Assembly (NCBI RefSeq): GCF_000764655.1
Contig: NZ_JRGL01000087.1
Span: forward strand, 60,536 to 124,535
Direction of reading: 5' to 3'
Source of the DNA: Aeromonas aquatica
GTDB lineage: Bacteria > Pseudomonadota > Gammaproteobacteria > Enterobacterales > Aeromonadaceae
DNA: 64,000 nt
Every line of letters begins with the position of its first letter. The stretch's first letter is position 1. Both the position numbers and the translations under genes were made by a program. This document shows positions 40,649-49,808 of the stretch, in pieces. The notes below the pieces were generated by a model that was not told the origin of the DNA, searched no databases, and saw only the letters and a list, made by a program, of their open reading frames with translations.

Positions 40649-41483
40649 CGGACAGAGGCATTTGGAAAACAAATACAAAAAGGGGAGCCAGTGGCTCCCC
40701 TAATAGTTTTTGCCTGCCGATCAGACGGCTTTGTACTCCAGTTCGACGGATCCCAGCGCCTTCAGGGTGGAAAGTGGATTGAGCCGCATCTCGCTGGCTG
40801 ACCCCCACCATGAAGATCCGGCGCCACCTGCTTGAGCAGAAATACGCGGACATCGGCGATCGCTGGTCCGGCTCCCAGAGCATTATCTGGGGATCCTGAC
40901 GGACAGAGGCATTTGGAAAACAAATACAAAAAGGGGAGCCAGTGGCTCCCCTAATGCATTTGGCCTGCTGATCAGACGGCTTTGTACTCCAGTTCGACGG
41001 ATCCCAGCGCTTTCAGGGTGGAAAGTGGATTGAGCCGCATCTCGCTGGCTGATCCCCACCATGAAGATCCGGCGCCACTCGCTTGAGCAGAAATACGCAG
41101 ACATCGGCGATCGCTGGTCCGGCTCTCAGAGCATTATCTGGGGATCCTGAGGGACAGGGGTATTTAGAAAACAAATACAAAAAGGGGAGCCAGTGGCTCC
41201 CCTAATGCATTTGGGCTGCTGATCAGACGGCCTTGTACTCCAGTTCGACGGATCCCAGCGCCTTCAGGGTGGAAAGTGGATTGAGCCGCATCTCGCTGGC
41301 TGATCCCCATCATGAAGATCCGGCGCCACTTGCTTGAGCAGAAATACGCGGACATCGGCGATCGCTGGTCCGGCTCCCAGAGCATTATCTGGGAATCCTG
41401 ATGGGCCTGTGAGGGGGCCTGCGGCCCCCGTATCGGCATTTAGCAAATCACTGCCAAGCGCCGCACTATTTAGATAACAAATG

Positions 41484-41512
41484 AAAAAGGGGAGCCACCG
41501 GCTCCCCTTTTT
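41484..41512. terminator. Terminator downstream of cdd
   Basis: AAAAAGGGGAGCC pairs with GGCTCCCCTTTTT around AC. It is the parent of the hairpins in the 251-bp repeats, which keep the stem but lost the T-run on the plus strand. Confidence 0.88.
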
Positions 41513-41528
41513 GCGTTCAAGGCATCGA

Positions 41529-42410
41529 TTAGACGGCTTGGTACTCCAGCTCGACTGTTCCCAGCGCTTTCAGGGTGGACTGGGCCGCATCTCGCTGGCT
41601 GATCGGGCTGTTGCCGTTCTCCAGCAGCACGGCACGGCGCACGGTGCCGAGATCCTCGCCGTTCAATACCGCATGGGCACAGGCCATCTGCATCGGTGGC
41701 AGGCTGGGGTTGAAGGCGGCGTTCTCGGCGTAGCGCCCGCAGAAGACGCGGCCGTCGGCGAACTGCAGCGCCACCGCGGCATAGCCCTGGCTGTAGGGGG
41801 CATAGCTCTGGCGGGCGGCAGTCAGCGCGGCCTGCCACAGGGGATCATCGCTTTCCAGCACCAGCTCGTCATGGGCTTGCGGGCTCATCAGGGCGTCGGT
41901 GATGTCCAGATCGGCGGGACCGAACGAGTGGGGCAGGAAGGACTGCAGCTCGCTCAAGTCATCGGGCAGGGAGACCTTCAGGGTCTTGGCGGTGCTCAGC
42001 TCGTTCATGAACTGACGGCAATGGCCGCAGGGGGTGTAGTTGACGGTGATTTCACTGATCCCGGTCTCGCCGCCGAGCCAGGCGTTGGAGATGGCGGACT
42101 GCTCGGCGTGCACCGAGTGGAACAACCCCGGACCGGCAAACTCCATGTTGGCACCCAGATACCAGTGGCCGCTCAGGCCACAGGCGATGGCGCCGACGAA
42201 GAACCTGGAGATGGGGGCGACCGAGCAGGCGGCGGCCAGCGGCAGCAGGGCGAGACGCAGGGCACGATCCTCAAGGCCGGTGGCGGCTTTGAGGATGGCG
42301 ATTTGCGCCGGGCTGAAGCTGGCGTTGAACCCCTCATCCAGCATGGGGCGCAGGGCCGCTTGCAACGGGGCTGACAGGGTCTCGAATGGCTTGGCAAAAC
42401 GGGGATGCAT
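41529..42410 (-). CDS. cdd: Cytidine deaminase
   Basis: Deaminates cytidine and deoxycytidine. The 293-residue, two-domain enteric-type enzyme has the catalytic HAEQSAI motif (about 101-107) and the zinc cysteines in YTPCGHCRQFMNEL (about 125-138), followed by a degenerate C-terminal domain. It follows yohJ-yohK as in E. coli and has a CRP site 58 bases upstream. The 3' end has diverged copies in the neighbouring tandem repeat. Confidence 0.95.
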   Translation of the reverse strand: MHPRFAKPFETLSAPLQAALRPMLDEGFNASFSPAQIAILKAATGLEDRALRLALLPLAAACSVAPISRFFVGAIACGLSGHWYLGANMEFAGPGLFHSVHAEQSAISNAWLGGETGISEITVNYTPCGHCRQFMNELSTAKTLKVSLPDDLSELQSFLPHSFGPADLDITDALMSPQAHDELVLESDDPLWQAALTAARQSYAPYSQGYAAVALQFADGRVFCGRYAENAAFNPSLPPMQMACAHAVLNGEDLGTVRRAVLLENGNSPISQRDAAQSTLKALGTVELEYQAV

Positions 42411-42467
42411 ACTGTGTCCTCAAAGGCCAATTGGGGGGCCATTGTAGGGAGCAAGCGCGGCGAAATG

Positions 42468-42483
42468 TGTGAGCGCGCTCACG
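42468..42483 (-). promoter_or_regulatory. CRP site upstream of cdd
   Basis: TGTGA-GCGCGC-TCACG matches the TGTGA-N6-TCACA core with one mismatch. CRP control of cdd is known in enteric bacteria. No gene was recognised in the rest of 42411-42657. Confidence 0.8.
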
Positions 42484-42657
42484 CCTTGGTGGGCAAAGGG
42501 CCGGCGATGTTAAAGGAAACGTTTGTCTTGCGCAATCTGTGCGTCAGCTCCCAGCACGGGGGCGTTTTAAGTGTCACCTGAGTACGAGATGGTGTTTGGA
42601 TAGAAAGCGAGCAATGGCCGCCAGGGGTGGCCATTGCAGGGGACGCGCGCGGTGGTT

Positions 42658-43344
42658 TCAGGTCAGCCAGTGGTAGATGGCAAACAGCAGGGGAGCGACC
42701 GCGGCGGTGAGGATACCGCACACCACCATGGCCAGCGACGAGAAGGCGCCCTGGGTGACCCCCTTTTCGGCGGAGGTGGCGGTGCCGATGGCGTGGGCAC
42801 AGGCCCCCATGGCGAGGCCCTGGGCCTCGGGATCGGTGACCCGCATCAGCTTGAGCAGGGGGTAGCCGATGAGGGCGCCGATGATCCCGACCACCACCAC
42901 CACGGCGGCCGCGATGGCGGGAATGCCGCCCAGCGACTGGCTGACGCTCATGGCCAGCGGCGTGGTGATGGACTTGGTGGCCAGCGAGGCCAGCAGCGCC
43001 GGATCCGCCCCCATCAGGTGGCCGATCAGCAAAGTGGTGCAGACCGAGATCAGCACAGAGGCCAGGGTGCAGGCAAGGATGGGCTTGAGCCTTGAGCGGA
43101 TCTGGCGAGCCTGCTGATAGAGCGGCAGCGCCAGCGCGACCACCGCCGGCTCCAGCAGCGCCGTGATGGGGAAGGTGCCGTGCTGGTACTGCTCCAGCGG
43201 CAGATCCAGCCAGAGCAGCAGGCCGATGATGACGGCTGTGGGGATCAGCACAGGGTTGACGATGGGCCAGGGCAGACGGCGGTAGAGGGCCCGGGTGGCG
43301 AAATAGAGCGCAAGCGTCAGGGGAATGGCAAACCAGAACATCAT
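42658..43344 (-). CDS. yohK: LrgB/CidB-family membrane protein (YohK)
   Basis: An inner-membrane protein of 228 residues with several hydrophobic segments. It carries the LrgB hallmarks NPVLIPTAVIIG near residue 30, LEPAVVALALPLY, the KSITTPLAMSVSQSLGG region and AHAIGTATSAE. LrgAB/CidAB proteins affect murein hydrolase activity and export of small metabolites; in E. coli YohJK have been linked to 3-hydroxypropionate. It follows yohJ and precedes cdd. Confidence 0.9.
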   Translation of the reverse strand: MMFWFAIPLTLALYFATRALYRRLPWPIVNPVLIPTAVIIGLLLWLDLPLEQYQHGTFPITALLEPAVVALALPLYQQARQIRSRLKPILACTLASVLISVCTTLLIGHLMGADPALLASLATKSITTPLAMSVSQSLGGIPAIAAAVVVVVGIIGALIGYPLLKLMRVTDPEAQGLAMGACAHAIGTATSAEKGVTQGAFSSLAMVVCGILTAAVAPLLFAIYHWLT

Positions 43345-43402
43345 GGTTGCTTCCTTGTCATGGGATGGCGGGATTGAGCGGGGGAGATGGCAAGCCGGCG
43401 CA

Positions 43403-43762
43403 TCATTGCTTGTTCATCCTCTGGTAGAGGTGGCCGACGGTGGCCAGGATCAGCACTATGCCCAGCACCACGCACAGCAGGATGAGCCCGAAGGATTGGC
43501 GCAGGGGCTCGAGCCAGGCCACCAGCCCGACCGCCACCGGCACGAACAGCACCCCCATGTGGCGCAGCAGCAGGCCGGCACTCTGTTCGACCCAGTGCAG
43601 CTTGATGAATTGCAACGAGAGCAGCACGAACAGCAGCAGCATGCCGAGGATGCTGCCGGGGAAGGCGAAGGGCAGCAGGGCCGCCAGAGCTTTGCCTGCC
43701 AGCAGGCAGGCGACGATGACCATGAAATCACGAAGGTAGAGCAAGGCGCGTTGAAGCAGCAC
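43403..43762 (-). CDS. yohJ: LrgA/CidA-family membrane protein (YohJ)
   Basis: A 119-residue protein with four membrane segments and the LrgA pattern FPGSILGMLLLFVLLSLQ near residue 36, then LLRHMGVLFVPVAVGLV. It is the usual partner of YohK. The start is taken as the GTG at 43762 because GATGAGG lies five bases upstream and it gives a YohJ-like N-terminus; the open frame reaches an ATG at 43843, which would add 27 unrelated residues. Confidence 0.85.
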   Translation of the reverse strand: MLLQRALLYLRDFMVIVACLLAGKALAALLPFAFPGSILGMLLLFVLLSLQFIKLHWVEQSAGLLLRHMGVLFVPVAVGLVAWLEPLRQSFGLILLCVVLGIVLILATVGHLYQRMNKQ

Positions 43763-43894
43763 TGGGGCCTCATCTTGGCAACTGTGAGCGAGGTCGCAGT
43801 TTAGCAGAGCGCAGGGGGCGCAGAACAGGGTCAACTGGCCCACAGGCTATACAATGGCGACCAGAGTCATTCCTATTCATAAGAAGGAGATCCC

Positions 43895-45610
43895 ATGTCC
43901 TCCCCCTCTCTCTTGTCCCGGCTGCGCCTACTGCCTGCCGATCTCGCCCTGCCTCCCCAGCTGTTGCAGACCCCTGAGTGGGACGGCCCCCTGTGCCGGG
44001 TGCGGCTCGACAACACCGGCGCCACCCCTGAGCCCGTGCGCGACTGGCTGCTGTTTGACGGCGAGCTGGGTATCTCCCCCGAGGCGGCCATCTACGGCGA
44101 GGGATTCCAGATGCTGGCCCAGACCATGGGCACCTGGCAGGCTCCGGCTCCGGTCGGCCGCTGCCCGGATGCGAACGTCTACCGCATCACGGCGGACTTG
44201 GGCTATCACACCGTCCACAACCTGCTGCTGGTAGCGCAGGACACGGGCTGGCTGCTGCTGGCATTTGCGAGCTGCCAGCGTTTCGGCGGCGAGTTTCGAC
44301 TCTATCCGAGTGGCCGGCTGCAGATCCTGATGAACGGCGAGGGACGGCAACTGCTGCCGGGCGAACATTGGCAGAGCGAAGCCCTGCTCTGTCTGGAAGG
44401 GCCGGACAGGGAGGCCCTGCTCAGGGAGCTGGCGGACTACATCGAGGCCGAACATCCTTCGCTGGTGGCGGACGTGGCCGCGCGCCCGAGTGGCTGGTGC
44501 TCCTGGTATCACTACTATGCGGACGTGAGCGCCGCCGACATTCGCGAGAACCTGGCAGTGCGGGCCGAGCGTTTCCCTGGGCTGCGCTATGTGCAGATCG
44601 ACGACGGCTACCAGGCCAGGATGGGGGACTGGCTCACTCCCTCCGCCAAGTTCGAGCAGGGGGTAGCGGCGCTTGCGGCCGAGATCCGGGCGGCGGGTTG
44701 CGAGCCGGCGCTCTGGGTCGCCCCCTTTATCGCCGAGCCGGGCTCTCGGGTGTTTCAGGATCACCCCGACTGGTTCGTGAAGGGGGATGACGGCCTGCCG
44801 CTGCCCTCGGAGCGGGTCACCTACGGCGGCTGGCGCTGCACCCCCTGGTATGTGCTGGACGGCACCCACCCCGAGGTGCAGGCCCACCTCGAGCGGGTGT
44901 TCCGGACCCTGCGCGAGCAGTGGGGCATTCACTACTTCAAGCTGGATGCCAACTTCTGGGGGGCCATCCACGGCGGCCACTTCTGCGATCCGTCCGCCAC
45001 CCGGGTCGAGGCCTATCGCCGCGGCATGGCGGCGGTGCTGCGCGGGGCGGGGGAGGGCGCCTTCCTGCTCGGCTGCAACGCCCCGCTCTGGCCGAGCCTG
45101 GGGCTGGTACACGGCATGCGGGTGAGCGACGACGTGGAGCGCCAGGGCCCGCGTTTTCGCCAGATAGCCCGGGAAGCCTTCTGCCGCGCCTGGCAAAACG
45201 ACCGGCTCTGGGCGCTGGATCCCGACTGTGTCTGCCTGCGGGACCTGCCAAACCAGCGGGCCGGCGAGCATGACTACCAGTTCCACCTCGCCGCCCTGGT
45301 GGCGAGCGGCGGCATGGTGTTGGCCGGCGACCGGCTGCAGGATCTTGACGAGGGCCAGGCTGGGCAACTGCACAGGCTGCTGGCCCTGTGCGAGGCGCGC
45401 GCGCCGGCGGCCCGTTTCGATGACATGAGTTTCAGCCGTGGCCGGGTGACGCTGCCGGAGGGGGGCGAGCTGCTGTGCCTGTTCAACTGGGACACCGAAG
45501 AGAAGACGGTGGAGGTGCCGGCAGGAGCCCTGGACTTCTGGCATGAGCGTCCTGTAGGGCAGCAGGTTGTGCTGCAAGGTGGGCAAGGCAGGGTGCTTAG
45601 CTACCGTTAA
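43895..45610 (+). CDS. GH36-family alpha-galactosidase-like glycosidase
   Basis: A cytoplasmic glycoside hydrolase of 571 residues with no signal peptide. The catalytic region has WCSWYHYYADVS near residue 200, VQIDDGYQ, the nucleophile aspartate in YFKLDANFWG (about Asp350) and the acid/base region RVSDDVE (about 410), in the order of GH36/clan GH-D. AAGGAG is well placed before the ATG. No transporter or other sugar gene is adjacent, so the substrate is not clear. Confidence 0.85.
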   Translation: MSSPSLLSRLRLLPADLALPPQLLQTPEWDGPLCRVRLDNTGATPEPVRDWLLFDGELGISPEAAIYGEGFQMLAQTMGTWQAPAPVGRCPDANVYRITADLGYHTVHNLLLVAQDTGWLLLAFASCQRFGGEFRLYPSGRLQILMNGEGRQLLPGEHWQSEALLCLEGPDREALLRELADYIEAEHPSLVADVAARPSGWCSWYHYYADVSAADIRENLAVRAERFPGLRYVQIDDGYQARMGDWLTPSAKFEQGVAALAAEIRAAGCEPALWVAPFIAEPGSRVFQDHPDWFVKGDDGLPLPSERVTYGGWRCTPWYVLDGTHPEVQAHLERVFRTLREQWGIHYFKLDANFWGAIHGGHFCDPSATRVEAYRRGMAAVLRGAGEGAFLLGCNAPLWPSLGLVHGMRVSDDVERQGPRFRQIAREAFCRAWQNDRLWALDPDCVCLRDLPNQRAGEHDYQFHLAALVASGGMVLAGDRLQDLDEGQAGQLHRLLALCEARAPAARFDDMSFSRGRVTLPEGGELLCLFNWDTEEKTVEVPAGALDFWHERPVGQQVVLQGGQGRVLSYR

Positions 45611-45626
45611 CTGCTGTTAAAGCAGA

Positions 45627-45653
45627 TAAAAAGGCTCCATTAGGAGCCTTTTT
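45627..45653. terminator. Bidirectional terminator
   Basis: AAAAAGGCTCC pairs with GGAGCCTTTTT around ATTA, between the glycosidase gene and the convergent envelope-protein gene. Confidence 0.88.
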
Positions 45654-45694
45654 ACAGGGTGTCGCCTGTTAAAATCAGCCCACGGCGTCCTGGC

Positions 45695-46201
45695 TTAGAA
45701 GTGCCACTCCACGCCGACGGCGTAGTTGGACGAGCCGTAGCCCGGAATGTCGTTGCTGGAGGCCAGCGCCTTGACGGTCAGGCGGTCGCCGAGGGGAATG
45801 CCCAGCCCCATGCCGATGGCGACCTCATCGCTCTGATCTCCCATCATGTCGACCCGCAGGGTGCGATAGAGGGAGAGATCCTCGCTCATCTGGGCGTAGA
45901 TCTGGGACGACTTGTTGTAGAGCTGGCCGAACACTTCCATCTGGAAACCGTTCTGCGCCGTGATGGCGAGCGGGATCCCGGCGAAGCGGTAGAGATCGGA
46001 GTGGTTGAAATAGCTGTTGGTGATCAGGGGGGTGAAGTCGGTCTGCTGGTAGAGGGTGCTGAAGTTGCTCTCGATCTGCCGATAGGTCTGCTCCGGCAGG
46101 CGCAGCAGATAGTCCGGCACCTCGAAACGTGCCCCGGCCATGGCGGCCATTGGCAGCAGGGCACAGGCGATAAGCGTGAAAGCAGCTGGTCCTGAACGCA
46201 T
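45695..46201 (-). CDS. Predicted exported protein, possibly outer membrane
   Basis: A 168-residue protein with a signal peptide (MRSGPAAFTLIACALLPMAAMAG). The mature part ends GYGSSNYAVGVEWHF, an aromatic-terminated beta-strand as in outer-membrane barrels, with alternating patterns in the last 60 residues. I do not recognise the family. The Met at 46201 was chosen because it begins the signal peptide; the frame extends to 46258. Confidence 0.72.
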   Translation of the reverse strand: MRSGPAAFTLIACALLPMAAMAGARFEVPDYLLRLPEQTYRQIESNFSTLYQQTDFTPLITNSYFNHSDLYRFAGIPLAITAQNGFQMEVFGQLYNKSSQIYAQMSEDLSLYRTLRVDMMGDQSDEVAIGMGLGIPLGDRLTVKALASSNDIPGYGSSNYAVGVEWHF

Positions 46202-46349
46202 CAAACGTAAGATCCCCAAGAGTCGATAACACGGCATCCATGCCGTCAGTGCATACAAATAATTAAATTGTCAGGAGCTTGGCTCCCCTGCTCATTATGT
46301 CGTGAGCGCGGGGCGCGTACAGGGCTTTAACTGTGAAATCACTCACATA

Positions 46350-47777
46350 TCAGAGATCTTCGAGGTAGCGATAGAGGCTCTTGAGGATGGCGAAGTTCCG
46401 ATCGTTACCCTGATTTTGCTCCGCCAGCGCCTCGAGGCGGGGGACATAATCCGGCAGCCGCTGGCTGAAGTAGTCGCTGCAGTGCAGACGCCAGCGCTTC
46501 TGCTCGGCTTCGCTTAAGGTGTGTGGCCAGTTGCGGGCGCGATAACGAAACAGCATCTCGGGCAGGCGCGGGTCGCTGAAGGCAAATTCCCGCTCCCCCA
46601 GCAGATCCGCCGGGGTGGCGCGCACCAGATCCATGCTGGCCTTGTCGCCGTGACCGAAGAAACCGGCGTAGAGCTGGGTGTCGGGATCCGGATCGCTCTT
46701 GCCGGCGAACTCCTGGTTGAACACCTCCACCAGCTTTTCACGCACCTCGGGGTGGGCCCGCAGCAGGTTCAGGCTCTTGCGGCACTGCTCCCGGTCGACA
46801 CCGAGCTCGTCCGCCCGCTCCACGGTCAGGGTGGCGGCGGGGGCCAGCACCGGGCACTTGTTGATGTGCACCAGCTTGACCGGAATAGCGGCCAGCTCCC
46901 CCAGCTCGTCCTTTTTGGTGTAGAGCCGCTCGCGGATCTCGTCGCTGGTGAGCTCGATGAGGGGGGTCGGATCCCGGGTGAGGTCCACCATGATCACCGC
47001 GTTCTGGTTGGTCGGGTGCCAGGCCAGCGGTGACACCCAGCTCACGCAGCCCTGCCAGGGGGAGAACATCCCCGAGACGTGGGTCAGCGGCTTCATGGTC
47101 ACCACGTCGATCAGCGCCTTGACCTTGTTCTTGTTGCGCAGGGCAAACAGGTAGTCAAACAGTTTGGGCTGGGCTTGCTTCACCAGCTTGGCCAGCTCTA
47201 TGGTGGCCAACACGTCCGACAGCGCATCGTGGGCGTTGGCGTGGGCCACGCCGTTGGCCACCGTCAATTTTTCGAGCCGAAAACTCGGCTTGCCCTCTTC
47301 ATCGAAGGCCCACTCTATCCCCTCCGGGCGCAGGGCATAGCAGGCCCGCAGCATGTCGAGGATGTCCCAGCGAGAGTTGCCATTCTGCCAGCTGTAGGCA
47401 TAGGGGTCGTAGAAGTTGCGATACAGGGTGTAGCGGGTCACCTCGTCATCGAAGCGGATGCTGTTGTAGCCCAGCACGCAGGTATTGGGGGTTGCAAACT
47501 GTTCGTGGATCTGACGGATGAAGTCCGCCTCGCACAGTCCGTCCTTCATCGCCTTCTGTGGCGTGATGCCGGTGATGAGGCAGGCCTCGGGCTCGGGCAG
47601 ATAGTCCGCCGGCGGCTTGCAATAGATGACCAGCGGCTCGCCGATGATGTTGAAATCCCCGTCGGTGCGAATGCCGGCGAACTGCGCCGGCCTGTCTTTC
47701 GCGGGGCTTATCCCGAAGGTCTCGTAGTCGTGGAAGTAGAATGTGGGCTGGGTGGTCTGCTTCGCTGATGTGCTCAT
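46350..47777 (-). CDS. sbcB: Exodeoxyribonuclease I
   Basis: A 3'-5' single-strand exonuclease of 475 residues acting in recombination and mismatch repair. The DnaQ-fold motifs are present: FYFHDYETFG (Exo I) near residue 12, GYNSIRFDDEVTR (Exo II) and HDALSDVLATI (Exo III). The middle has VSGMFSPWQGCVSWVSPLAWHP as in E. coli. The ATG at 47777 is favoured; a GTG six codons upstream is possible. The prophage is inserted beside its 5' end. Confidence 0.94.
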   Translation of the reverse strand: MSTSAKQTTQPTFYFHDYETFGISPAKDRPAQFAGIRTDGDFNIIGEPLVIYCKPPADYLPEPEACLITGITPQKAMKDGLCEADFIRQIHEQFATPNTCVLGYNSIRFDDEVTRYTLYRNFYDPYAYSWQNGNSRWDILDMLRACYALRPEGIEWAFDEEGKPSFRLEKLTVANGVAHANAHDALSDVLATIELAKLVKQAQPKLFDYLFALRNKNKVKALIDVVTMKPLTHVSGMFSPWQGCVSWVSPLAWHPTNQNAVIMVDLTRDPTPLIELTSDEIRERLYTKKDELGELAAIPVKLVHINKCPVLAPAATLTVERADELGVDREQCRKSLNLLRAHPEVREKLVEVFNQEFAGKSDPDPDTQLYAGFFGHGDKASMDLVRATPADLLGEREFAFSDPRLPEMLFRYRARNWPHTLSEAEQKRWRLHCSDYFSQRLPDYVPRLEALAEQNQGNDRNFAILKSLYRYLEDL

Positions 47778-47896
47778 GTGTTCTTTTTTGTTCACGCTTC
47801 TGATTGATTTTTCAGGGTTTAGTGTCGTTCTGGTGAGGTGCAGATTCCGAAAACACTTTCATCGTTCACCCAAACTTGACGTTGTTCAATGGCCTG

Positions 47897-47939
47897 CTGG
47901 TACATTATCTGGTACAAAACACCCCATGAAACTGGTACA
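47897..47939 (+). repeat. Three direct CTGGTACA repeats before the integrase
   Basis: CTGGTACA occurs at 47897, 47909 and 47932 (steps of 12 and 23), and CCCCAT/ATGGGG brackets the last copy (47922-47952). They could be integrase arm sites or part of attL; the attachment core cannot be set without the other end. Confidence 0.5.
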
Positions 47940-47957
47940 AAATTTTATGGGGTGGCA

Positions 47958-49151
47958 ATGGCGTTATCAGATAGCTGGCTTCGAGGGGTGAATGGTAAAC
48001 CATATGCTGGCTCGAGCGAAGTGAACGACGGTGATGGGCTGAGTGTCCGGGTCTCTCCGAAGGGGCTGATCGCGTTCCAGGTTCGGCATGTGGTCGACGG
48101 GAAACGGGTCCGGACCTCTCTCGGTCGGTATCCTGCTCTGACCCTGCGCGAAGCACGGATCAAGGCCGATGAGCTCAAAAGTGGTGCCGTACAGATCAGT
48201 GCCTCGGGCGACGAGCCCACCCCGGCCGCCCTGTTTGACGAGTGGTTCGAGAAGTATGTGATGCGGGAGTGCCGAGAAGGCACCCAGAAGAACTATCGCT
48301 ACACCTTCTCGTCGGTGAAGAACCGCTTGCCTAACCGACCACTCAACCATATCACCATGGACATGTGGCTGAGCTATTTCGATGCCATCAGCGAGCGGGC
48401 CCCGGGGGTTACCCGTGCGGTGATCACGGGGTTGAAGGCCTGCTTCAACTGGCATATCCGCCGCGGTACGATCAACATGCCCAACATGATGAGTCTGCGG
48501 GCCAGGGATGTCGGGGCGCCAGCCAAGACGGGGCACCGGGTGTTGACGATTGCCGAGGTTGCCAAGATCTGGAGGGCCATCGAGGCCAGTCGGGCAGGCA
48601 CCGGCAACAAGGTGATCCATCTGCTTTGTCTGGTCTATGGCTGCCGGCTATCCGAGGCCAGAACGCTCAAGCGCCAAGACTTGGATTTCGAGTCTATGGT
48701 CTGGACGGTGCCGGCTGAGATCAGCAAGACTGGTCGGCCGATTCGCAGGCCCATTACGTCGGTGGGAAGGCAACTGTTTGAAAGAGCTGCGATGGCGTCG
48801 GTGGACCCGGTCTATCTGTTCCCTGGTCAAGGGGAGGGGAATGGGCCGCTGGAGATCCACTCGTGTAATCGACTGGTGAGCCGCTTGCGCAGCAACTTGG
48901 GGATCCCCCATTGGCGGATCCATGATGCTCGCCGGACCCTGTCGACCCGGTTATCGGAAATGGGGGTGTCGCCCCATATCACCGAAGTGATGCTGGGGCA
49001 CACCCTGCTTGGCGTGATGGCTGTCTACAACAAGCATGACTGGCTGGAGGATCAAGCGGTTGCCTATGAGCGCTGGTGGACGGTGATTCAGCGAGAGCTA
49101 GGCGTTGCCACTGATCCGGTTGTGGCTGTCAATCCAGGCCATGATGTGTGA
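47958..49151 (+). CDS. int: Tyrosine-recombinase phage integrase
   Basis: A site-specific recombinase of 397 residues. The N-terminal arm-binding domain has the DUF4102-like pattern (DGDGLSVRVSPKGLIAFQVRH, RTSLGRYPALTLREAR). A core-binding domain (about 105-190) and a catalytic domain follow, with Arg in YGCRLSEA, HDARRTLSTR, LGHTLLG and the nucleophile Tyr in VYNKHDW. GGGGTGG precedes the ATG at 47958; the upstream in-frame Met at 47889 would read through the direct repeats. Confidence 0.93.
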   Translation: MALSDSWLRGVNGKPYAGSSEVNDGDGLSVRVSPKGLIAFQVRHVVDGKRVRTSLGRYPALTLREARIKADELKSGAVQISASGDEPTPAALFDEWFEKYVMRECREGTQKNYRYTFSSVKNRLPNRPLNHITMDMWLSYFDAISERAPGVTRAVITGLKACFNWHIRRGTINMPNMMSLRARDVGAPAKTGHRVLTIAEVAKIWRAIEASRAGTGNKVIHLLCLVYGCRLSEARTLKRQDLDFESMVWTVPAEISKTGRPIRRPITSVGRQLFERAAMASVDPVYLFPGQGEGNGPLEIHSCNRLVSRLRSNLGIPHWRIHDARRTLSTRLSEMGVSPHITEVMLGHTLLGVMAVYNKHDWLEDQAVAYERWWTVIQRELGVATDPVVAVNPGHDV

Positions 49152-49292
49152 CTTAATCCAGCGCAGTGGCTGATGGTCGATAGGCTTGGGGAATGTGGTA
49201 TCCCTCATGCGCAGGTGATACAGCGCCGTGCGCCCCTTTCCCAACATGACCATCAGCTCACTCTGGTCAATCTTCTCAATCTGTTCTTGCAT
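49098..49292 (-). CDS. AlpA-like excisionase/regulator
   Basis: A 64-residue protein with a winged-helix HTH near its N-terminus and the pattern RDTTFPKPI....LRWIKSHIMAWI (residues 30-54), typical of AlpA/MerR-like phage regulators and excisionases. Its 3' end overlaps the convergent end of int by 54 bases, so it probably works as Xis. It is last in the leftward operon. Confidence 0.82.
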   Translation of the reverse strand: MQEQIEKIDQSELMVMLGKGRTALYHLRMRDTTFPKPIDHQPLRWIKSHIMAWIDSHNRISGNA

Positions 49293-49300
49293 GCTTCCTC

Positions 49301-49717
49301 CTATCTATTCTGCTCATTTGTTTCGACGGCCCAGCGATAGCCACCATGGGTTGCCTGAGAGTTGTTCAGGCACCGGGTGATGCTGACCCGTACAAACCCG
49401 CCTGTTCGTTCCGCCTCGACAATGCTGCCGAACCTCACAACCTGCAGCTCGTCGTTGATGCCGATCACCGGCGTCTTGTGCCACTGCGGATCCCGCACCT
49501 GGTCCACGTAGAGGCGGCGGGTGTGCCGCCCTCTGCGGTTTTCACCGACCATGCAAAAGTGCTCAACCCGAGTGGTGAAGCGGGTTTCCCTGTGGATCTG
49601 GCCCATCACGATGCTGGCCTTGCTGACAGTGAGGGAGAAGGCCGCCGCAACCTCAGCGCTGATGGCGCCTTCCGGTCTGGCATGCACCCACTCTGCAATT
49701 TCCTGCACGATGCTCAC
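49301..49717 (-). CDS. Phage protein with HTH and NUMOD1-like C-terminus
   Basis: A 138-residue protein. The N-terminal 50 residues look like a winged helix (EIAEWVHARPEGAISAEVAAAF). The C-terminal part (about 88-132) reads as a NUMOD1-like DNA-binding module: a short beta turn, RFGSIVEAERTGGFVRVSI and GGYRWA. NUMOD1 modules usually occur in homing endonucleases, but no nuclease domain is present here. Function unknown, probably DNA-binding. Confidence 0.75.
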   Translation of the reverse strand: MSIVQEIAEWVHARPEGAISAEVAAAFSLTVSKASIVMGQIHRETRFTTRVEHFCMVGENRRGRHTRRLYVDQVRDPQWHKTPVIGINDELQVVRFGSIVEAERTGGFVRVSITRCLNNSQATHGGYRWAVETNEQNR

Positions 49718-49727
49718 GCGCTCCCTC

Positions 49728-49808
49728 CTATATCAGTGCCAGCGCAACGAATGCGGCCAGTGTGTTGAGCGCCAGTATGGTGAGCCCGGCGGCTTGATGC
49801 TTGGTCAT
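49728..49808 (-). CDS. 26-residue single-pass membrane peptide
   Basis: Starts MTKHQAAG and continues as a single hydrophobic helix to the stop. Evidence that it is real: the start overlaps the methyltransferase stop (ATGA), AAGGAAG is well placed upstream, and the next ribosome site (TAGGAGGGAG) begins at its stop. No function known. Confidence 0.6.
   Translation of the reverse strand: MTKHQAAGLTILALNTLAAFVALALI

Noticed and set aside
43928..45586. 552-codon open frame opposite the GH36 gene
   Set aside because: Shadow frame; the GH36 catalytic motifs are on the plus strand.
47780..47960. tRNA gene as integration site
   Set aside because: No tRNA cloverleaf is present between sbcB and int; the only tRNA-like sequence is at 63.1 kb and incomplete.
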